Shown here: positions 57,760-64,000 of the stretch, piece by piece
Numbering within the stretch: position 1 is the first letter of the stretch
Layout of the letters: the number at the start of each line of letters is the position of its first letter
From: Euclidia mi
Taxonomy: Eukaryota; Arthropoda; Insecta; Lepidoptera; Erebidae
Assembly: GCA_944739405.2 (NCBI GenBank)
Contig: OX123190.2
Span: forward strand, 62,143,805 to 62,207,804
DNA length: 64,000 bases
Direction: 5' to 3'
Notes under the pieces: model-generated
Seen by the model: the letters and a program-made list of their open reading frames with translations, nothing else
Told to the model about the DNA's origin: nothing
The model's database searches: none
Translations under genes and position numbers: made by a program

Positions 57760-59060
57760 CTACCAAAATCAATTATACAGTATACCTTGCGTCTTACAAC
57801 GAACATAATCTACGGCAAAAAATCACCTCGCCGAGCTCAAGGTAGAATTAAATCACATAACGTGGCACATACCTACTGGGGTTATCAAAAGTCCGATGAC
57901 AAGGTGAGCCATGGTACCATGTGGTAACTCTAGATTCTGGTGACTTTTGCTACCATCGAGAAGGCGACCTACTCTTGGGGTGGCGTCGGTTTCCTGGTCA
58001 GGAGGAACAATTTGTGGAAGTCGGTAGTGTCGGGCCCGAGTACCGTACCTCGTACTTAAACTCACCAATAGGGGCGGCCCGAACTCAAGTCACCCCGTCG
58101 AGATGGCTGAGGCCATGTACCAGGACACTGTTAAGGCAATAGCAATACCTAGTAAGACTAAAGCTCAGTACTTCAACGCGAAAGTGGAAGTACAAGAACG
58201 TGGCGAAACGAAAATCTGAGCCCAGGGAAATGCTAGTTAACTTCCTCGTAGCAGAGGGGATTTTCTTAATGAACTCCTTTTGCAAGAAGAAGCCTCACAG
58301 GCAGTGGATTCTGCGAAACCGCGATAGTGTGACCAACAATGTGAAAGACTACATCACGACGGACCGAAAGCACACATTTACTGACGGTGATCAATACGAT
58401 AAACACCTGAAGCGATCACCGACGAGTACGAGGCTCTCTTAATATAAACCTCAGAACTGAAATGGCCCAGACAATGAAGCCTACCCTCAGACTTATATTG
58501 CTCTTCCCACCGACAGCATTAAGCAGAAGACGGCCACAGTGGTCACCTCTGCACGCACGAAGAGCTCATCTGCTACGCATAGAGAAAAACACAAGAAGTC
58601 TAAACTGCCAGCCGAGACTCTCGAACTTATGAGCAAAAGACGCGAGAGGACGTACGACAGGCCGTAAAACGACAAATACGAAATCTTAAGCAACGAGACC
58701 TACGACGCATTAACACTCGGGTCATCGAGGCTGCGATCGAGAAAACCCCGGGGATCATAAGTCTTCGCTCTGCAGTTGAGGCGACACAATCAAACGACAC
58801 TACAATCGCGGATGGCCGCATCTTGGACTCAAAGTTCGAGATTCTCGAAGACGTTGAAAGGTTTTATTGACACTTGTTTACCTCGCGGGCAGACCGACGA
58901 CCACAGTGCCCTACTGACGCACCACTACATCGAAGCCGTCCCGAATGTCGAACAGAGTGAAGTGTAGTCGGCTCTTAAAATCAAAGCATCTAGTGATGAC
59001 GGAAATTCATCGACATTTAACTTATTAAAATCCTTTAAGCCGTCTAGGCCTAGACTAAGC
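57760..59060 (+). pseudogene. RTE LINE endonuclease and linker relic, 3'-truncated
   Basis: Across shifting frames the sequence shows WGGVGFLVRRN (about 57,975), EMAEAMYQDTVKAI-like sequence, YFNAKVEVQERGET (58,169; the normal block is DFNAKVG), EMLVNFLVAEGIFLMNSFCK, KKPHRQWI and NNVKDYITTDRKHTF (58,230-58,380), then the linker KKSKLPAETLELMSKRRERT, LRRINTRVIEAAIEK and FEILEDVERFY, and the first residues before the RT domain (SALKIKASSDDGN, about 58,970). This is the order of an RTE-clade LINE. RT, C terminus and 3' tail are missing, the reverse of ordinary LINE truncation. Many stops; non-functional. Confidence 0.75.
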
Positions 59061-59077
59061 TATACATATATTGCAGC

Positions 59078-59478
59078 TAGTGATGTTCCGGATATCCGTA
59101 TCCGTATCCGCGGCAATCCGAGGAAGAAGAAAGATCCGTATTCGTATCCGTATCCGTTACTTTTCTCCCGGATCTTTTACGGATCTTTCACCTTATTAAT
59201 TTTTTTATTGATAGGATGGAATGACAGAGGTGGTTAGGTACAAAAAACTATTAAATTCCATTCAGAGTATTTTATTTTTAATATAATTTTATTTCAATAT
59301 AAGTGAAGACACATGACCTGTCTATTGATCCGCCGGGTGCGCGTGACGTCAACTATCGTGACATCGATTCAGTAAGAAAATAAAGATCCGTATCCGTATC
59401 CGCGGAACTTGACACCAATTATCCGAATTCCGATCCGTATCAACAGATATAAATTTTTAACGATCCGGCACATCACTA
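59078..59478. mobile_element. nested hAT MITE with 8-bp TSD
   Basis: Ends TAGTGATGTTCCGGAT and ATCCGGCACATCACTA are inverse copies with one mismatch. A perfect ATTGCAGC flanks it (59,070-59,077 and 59,479-59,486). Both subterminal regions carry runs of TCCGTATCCG hexamer-type repeats (59,093-59,155 and 59,385-59,440), as subterminal transposase-binding repeats often do in hAT MITEs. 401 bp, no coding sequence. It inserted into the larger hAT element. Confidence 0.9.
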
Positions 59479-59635
59479 ATTGCAGCAGAGAAACGGCCGC
59501 TGCCGTGCGCGACCCATTAACACAAAAATGCCGAAAATCGCTACACTTTTGCAGCAACATTGGGGTAGAAAGGGGGCGGCGAATTGCCGAACGGCCCCGG
59601 GCGGCAGAAACCCACGCTACGCCATTGGTTTAATA

Positions 59636-60829
59636 TATTCCTTACCTTACATTGTTGATTTAATATGCCTGTTCTCATAAAATTCAAGTCAAATCTATTG
59701 TAAAATGGTCTATATAATATAACAAACAAATATTTACATTTCCTCGACATATTTTCTCCATTTTTCAGTGTTACTAAATCAGGCAAGATGGATGGGAAGC
59801 TTATTGTATCAATATCATAAACATTACTCATGACAGAAATACGGTACATAGTCAATATACTATATATTGCCAGTTAATAAAACATCATATCACGTGGTCT
59901 TCCCAATGATAAATTTTGTTTGCATAATTTTCGAAGTATTTTTAAACTATGTGTAGTTTAATATTTACAAGGAAACGAGAGAATTAATTATATTATTCGA
60001 ATATTTTTGTTTCACTTGTGCCCGCAGCACAACCTAAACTACTAGACGCAAGAAAGCTGAAATATGGTATGTTTGTCTCGTGGGTAGCGTAGGGATGCAC
60101 TAACAAAGGTATTTTCGAAATTCCTGCAGGAATGGGAAAAAGGCTAAATTAAATGAATAACAAAAATAATACCTTGCAATAGTCTAAAACCTAGAGCTGG
60201 CTTTTTATTTGAGAGTTTAACAACCGCACCAGTTATACTGCAGAGCTTAACGTGGTCTAAGCATTATTTTCAGCATTCAAGGAAAGGACAGCTAAACTCG
60301 TAAATCTAAAGCTCGCCGCAGAATTTTAAGAGCGCATGTTTCCTCACCGGTAAAAAATATCACTGAAATAAGCCTCAAACTCAGTTACGTTCTGTTGAAA
60401 TAAAATATACTGCCTGTTGGTCAAGAAACATAAATTTGTGTTGATACGTGTTGCCAATTATGTGAAGTAAGCGACGTGTTTGTCTTTTGCAGTTTTCAAG
60501 TACCTAATCATTTAAGTATTTACCAATAACAATGTTCACAGCTTTTTAATGGACTTCTGAAACTTTATCTTGAGAGAGCTCATAAAAATAAAGCATACCG
60601 ATATAGTACTACCTATGTGAGTGTTAAAGTTGGCAACTGTGAGGTTGGGAAATAAAAACAAAATTATATCACAAGTTGGCAAATGATTATTCTGCGAAAC
60701 GTTAGTTGGCAAGTGATAATCGGCTGTACAATTTTCGGCGAAAAGGCAGAGATCGAGAGTGTTATATCAGACGCTTTCCTTGGTTAATAATTAATTACTC
60801 CGGTCCTTGGCACATACAGCCTCATAAGC
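59636..60829. other. unassigned AT-rich sequence
   Basis: A stretch at about 60,020-60,150 (GAAAGCTGAAATATGGTATG, GAAATTCCTGCAGGAATGGG) resembles a common arthropod repeat. No gene supported. Confidence 0.45.
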
Positions 60830-60995
60830 ATGGTTTGTTAGTCTGCGTAGTCAACAATAATCCTACATCTACGGCGGCCAATATTTGGATGCAATTTATA
60901 CGTAGATTTATTAAGGCGTATAGGTAAATCCATGTATCCGTGTAAGCCTCCAAAAATACCGCATATTTCGCAAAAGTTAAATCCAGGAAAAGAAC
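60830..60995 (+). repeat. third, decayed copy of the 50-kb repeat unit
   Basis: ATCCATGTATCCGTGTAAGC then CTCCAAAAATACCGC followed by an AATAATAATAAA tail parallels the 3' half of the 50-kb units. The hairpin is no longer recognisable. Confidence 0.45.
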
Positions 60996-62100
60996 CGCAA
61001 GACAATAATAATAAATCTTTATAACATAGAAGATGAAATACGAAGTAAAATCCATATAGTAATGGTTAGAAGTCGGTAATCTACAAAGCGTATTATGTTC
61101 TAATAACAAAACAACGTAAACAAGGCTTAATGGGAGAAGAAAATGTTTATAAAACCAGCTCAGTAGCGGTAAAGTATTCATTGAAACGAAACTAGTTCGT
61201 GGGATTATTTAACTTTTTACATTTCCCGGCGTCTCCAACATTTTTTTCAGCGGCCGCGATCGCGGTGGGAACACGGGAATATTATACAATATTGACCTCC
61301 GGGGTTATTTGTAAATGAACTTTATTACAGTACGCCATTAAGTCTATTTTAAAGTAAATTGTAGTTATATATTGTCATCTGTATAATATTTTATTTTGTG
61401 GGCGTACAATTATTTTGGTCTCTCCGCTGATTTTTATTCTTTGTACAGAGGCAGGTATTGTTCTTATTACAAGACTACCTTCTCGGATATTTAGTTGCTT
61501 CTGAGCAGATCATTGATAAACATTTAACATAATTTAGTTCCACTTCGCTTTGCCGCATAAATCAATGTGACCGACGATGACGCTTTTTCCCTACTTATAA
61601 ACATGAGTGTCCTCTAAATATGTACCAGTATTATATTCATAAAAAGTAGGTAAATGTAAAAATACATAACATGTAACCCTCACAAAATTGTTTGCGAAGA
61701 TCTTGTCAGTTATTTGTAAAAAGGTACTAGCAAGATCGTAACGTTTTTCGTTCAGAATAATAAAATTTACGTGCCGTACCCACGTACAACAGTAACATAG
61801 TAGATAAAAATTACAACCGATATTAAAAATACGAGTCCCATGCCCACTCATTTTACCAGCGAATATATCTACAACCTTACCTACTGGGGATAAGTGTTTT
61901 ACTGGACATTTTATGTATTTTTCTTTATATATCTACTAGAATAGAATGTCAATGAACTTTGCATAAAAACGCCAAGAGCGAGAGTTTTTGTTACTTTGAC
62001 AAAACATCAAGCTTCTTCGTTTCCATTCGTTCACTTCCGTTCCTACCCCTTGATTCTGGATCTTAATTTATACTTAAGCATATTGAATTTTACGTGATAC
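60996..62100. other. unassigned AT-rich sequence
   Basis: No supported gene or repeat. Confidence 0.5.
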
Positions 62101-62272
62101 AAAATAAATTAGCGGGTCTTAATCGCGTACAATTAACTTATTTAAGGTATAAATACCTTTTTGTGAAGTCTCTCCGCGACCACGCTCAAGACGAGCGAAA
62201 CGTCGGAAACAAAAATGTATTTATACCTTAAATAAGTTAATTGTACGCGATTAAGACCCTCTAATTTATTTT
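62101..62272. repeat. fold-back element, 55-bp arms, 1 mismatch
   Basis: 62,101-62,155 (AAAATAAATTAGCGGGTCTT...) is the inverse of 62,218-62,272 at 54 of 55 positions, with a 62-base GC-richer loop containing CGACCACGCTCAAGACGAGC and GAAACGTCGG. A single related arm lies at 40,470. A transcript would form a long duplex. Confidence 0.9.
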
Positions 62273-62371
62273 ATATGATGCATACAAATCGCGAAAGTTT
62301 AAAATCGAATTTTACGTGGTCAAATTATCATCAACATTAAAAATAACTGCAGAAATTAAGATATTTTTTTT

Positions 62372-62779
62372 GCCGTGTGGTTGACGGCATAGAATACAAG
62401 TGTCACCACCCCATATCTTCCCGTGGGTGTCGTAAGAGGCGACTAAGGGATAACACGATGCAAATACCATCTTTGCCTAGAGACGGAAAACTCGACATCA
62501 AACCCTAAACGACTGCCTCGTTGGTCTCGCGGCATAAATGTGCGCGTGGGATCGGGAGGTCCCGGGTTCGATTCCTGGGTCGGGCATTGTTATTGGGTTT
62601 TTCTGTCACGAAATTCTCAGTAGCAGCACGGAGTCTGGAAATGTGCCCGGTACGGCAATAGGCTCGCCCCTTATTACGTGGGACTAAAGTATATCTGGCG
62701 AAAAGTGGGTGTAGAAATACACCTCTGCCTACCTCTTCGGGGATAAAAGGCGTGACGATATGTATGTATGTATGTATGT
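62372..62779 (+). mobile_element. chimeric retroposon: shared module plus tRNA-headed SINE
   Basis: The module GTGTGGTTGACGGCATAGAA ... GACTGCCTCGTTG (to about 62,522) is followed without a break by a complete tRNA-headed SINE (B box GGTTCGATTCCTGGG near 62,568), its body, the RTE tail and (TATG)n. Near-identical AATTAAGATxTTTTTTT duplications (62,354-62,371 and 62,780-62,796) flank the whole 408-bp unit, so it inserted as one transcript. Confidence 0.85.
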
Positions 62780-62796
62780 AATTAAGATTTTTTTTT

Positions 62797-63440
62797 ATTA
62801 ACTAAGATAGTTTTAGAAAACTAGATTTGTCATACATCAGTATTGTAAAGAACAAAACGAATTTATTTTTGTAATATTATATTATTATGTACTCAAGTGC
62901 TCAGTCATTATGGAAACTAGATTCTGCTACGTAAACATTTGGATTGTTGTACAATGTACATTTTGCTGTAAACACGATCTACTCTACGACTTTTACTTTC
63001 ATCAGCCTTGGTTATAGCGTTATACAGATACGTACTATAATAGATACACAATTCCATTACATTATTTTTCATTACGCCTAAGTCTGACTATTGATCTTGC
63101 TTTTTGAGATAGTAATTTTACAGAGCAAATGGCATTGTATTTAAGTTATACTATGAAAAAACTACACGTCAAATTTCGTACCGATATAAAAAATAATCCA
63201 AAAGATAACACACATCGTCCCTGTGACACAGAAAAGCCTTGACCGGCAAGGCGGAAATAGGTTGAAGAGGCTCTCGCGTGGCTTACCCGCGGCGTTAAGG
63301 ACTGATTTCATACTTGTTTGCACTCCAATCTCTGCCTCAAGTAGATTATGGATATTGGACATAAAAGTTAATTAAAAATAAAAGTGTAAGCTGACAAGCA
63401 AGCAGTAAAAATAAAAGTTAACATTTTATTTAACATCCGG
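62797..63440. other. unassigned AT-rich sequence
   Basis: No supported gene or repeat. Confidence 0.5.
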
Positions 63441-63449
63441 GGTTTGTAC

Positions 63450-63594
63450 ATACATACACATACATATCGTCACGCCTACTATCCCCGAAGGGGTAGGCAG
63501 AGGTGTATTTCTACACCCACTTTTCGCCAGATATACTTTAGTCCCACGTAATAAGGGGCGAGCCTATTGCCGTACCGGGCACACGGTTTGTACT
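63450..63594 (-). mobile_element. 5'-truncated RTE-tailed SINE, 9-bp TSD
   Basis: Inverse of the body and tail seen at 62.64-62.78 kb, very similar in sequence (shared AAAGTATATCTGGCGAAAAG), with (TATG)n tail. GGTTTGTAC flanks it (63,441-63,449 and 63,595-63,603). Confidence 0.85.
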
Positions 63595-63659
63595 TAAACT
63601 ACTTTATTAAACTCTTGATCGTTTTTAGTAACATTTTCTATTTTTAGGGGCTTCCAATG

Positions 63660-63870
63660 TATCTATATAAAGCGCAAACAAGTTTTTTGCACAGAATTAT
63701 CAAGTGCTAGGCTTTGCTCACGGCTCCGCCTGCGTGAACTATACACCTTTAACCTATACCTTCCTCAGCAATTTATTGCTTCTCTATTTATTGGTGAAAA
63801 CTATACAAACATCCGTTCGGTAGATTTAAAGTTTATCCCGTTCACACAGATAGTCATGACGAAAAGGGGA
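63660..63870 (+). repeat. arthropod interspersed repeat
   Basis: CACGGCTCCGCCTGCGTGAA, CCTATACCTTCCTCAGCAAT and CCGTTCACACAGATAG follow the order of a repeat common in insect genomes. Class unknown. Confidence 0.55.
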
Positions 63871-64000
63871 CCCTTTTATAGCTGATTACATGACATGTAT
63901 AATCAGCGTAATGACGCTTTTTTTTTGCAGTAAATCATCACTACATCGTATAAAACAAAGTTTGTCTTCTGGCTGTCTGTCCCTATTATGCTTAAATCTT

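Larger units (their letters stand above)
57088..59627. mobile_element. hAT element carrying an RTE LINE fragment
   Basis: Left TIR CAGTGGCGTAGCGTGGG and right TIR CCCACGCTACGCCATTG are inverse copies with one mismatch. A perfect 8-bp GTTTAATA duplication (57,080-57,087 and 59,628-59,635) is diagnostic of the hAT superfamily. GGCCCCGGGCGGCA occurs near both ends. The 2,540-bp interior has no hAT transposase; it holds an RTE LINE 5' fragment and a nested hAT MITE. The element is therefore non-autonomous as it stands. Confidence 0.9.

Noticed and set aside
59093..59440. TCCGTATCCG repeats as a satellite or CRISPR-like array
   Set aside because: They are subterminal repeats of a hAT MITE defined by TIRs and an 8-bp duplication; no spacer pattern.

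Overview
This is AT-rich eukaryotic nuclear DNA, almost certainly from a moth or butterfly (Lepidoptera). The evidence is the interspersed repeats recognised on sight: LINE 3' ends ending in the ATAAATGATTTTTGACTTTG style, the 'cat-cat-cat ... cagcagtggac' LINE tail, and tRNA-derived SINEs with the tail TCTGCCTACCCCTTCGG. I found no host protein-coding gene, rRNA or functional tRNA that I can defend. The window reads as intergenic or intronic sequence built from layers of transposable elements in different states of decay.

Layout. 0-9 kb: SINE fragment, DDE transposase relic, a 3-kb minus-strand Jockey/CR1-group LINE (2.8-5.8 kb), a LINE-tail repeat, and a plus-strand LINE (7.1-8.9 kb). 9-15 kb: an unexplained set of exon-like open stretches (9.3-10.7 kb), a TA-flanked MITE, LINE tails, a chimeric retroposon (12.5 kb) and an old RTE tail. 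15-33 kb: SINEs with clean target-site duplications, a near-perfect hairpin (19.5 kb), an 851-bp element with 36-bp terminal inverted repeats (22.1 kb), and an RTE LINE 3' end whose microsatellite tail is split by a second copy of the 11-kb MITE (32.5 kb). 33-41 kb: two further minus-strand LINEs (34.9-36.2 and 38.1-40.1 kb). 41-52 kb: SINEs, a module fused to a LINE tail (48.2 kb), a 41-bp-TIR MITE (49.5 kb), a tandem repeat carrying covarying hairpins (50 kb), and a broken mariner (50.6-51.5 kb). 53-64 kb: a CpG-rich 542-bp TIR element with a 7-bp duplication, a hAT element containing an RTE fragment and a nested hAT MITE (57.1-59.6 kb), a 55-bp-arm fold-back (62.1 kb) and more SINEs.

How the parts relate. 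The RTE LINE fragment at 33 kb ends with the same tail, and usually the same kind of microsatellite, as at least eleven SINE copies here, so it is the probable source of their retrotransposition machinery. One roughly 90-145-bp module occurs three times, each time joined to a different retroposon 3' end, which shows modular assembly of non-autonomous elements. The structures most worth following up are the covarying hairpins at 50.07-50.37 kb, the three-way module shuffling, and the CpG-rich TIR element at 53.3 kb. All assignments come from reading the sequence; no database search was possible.
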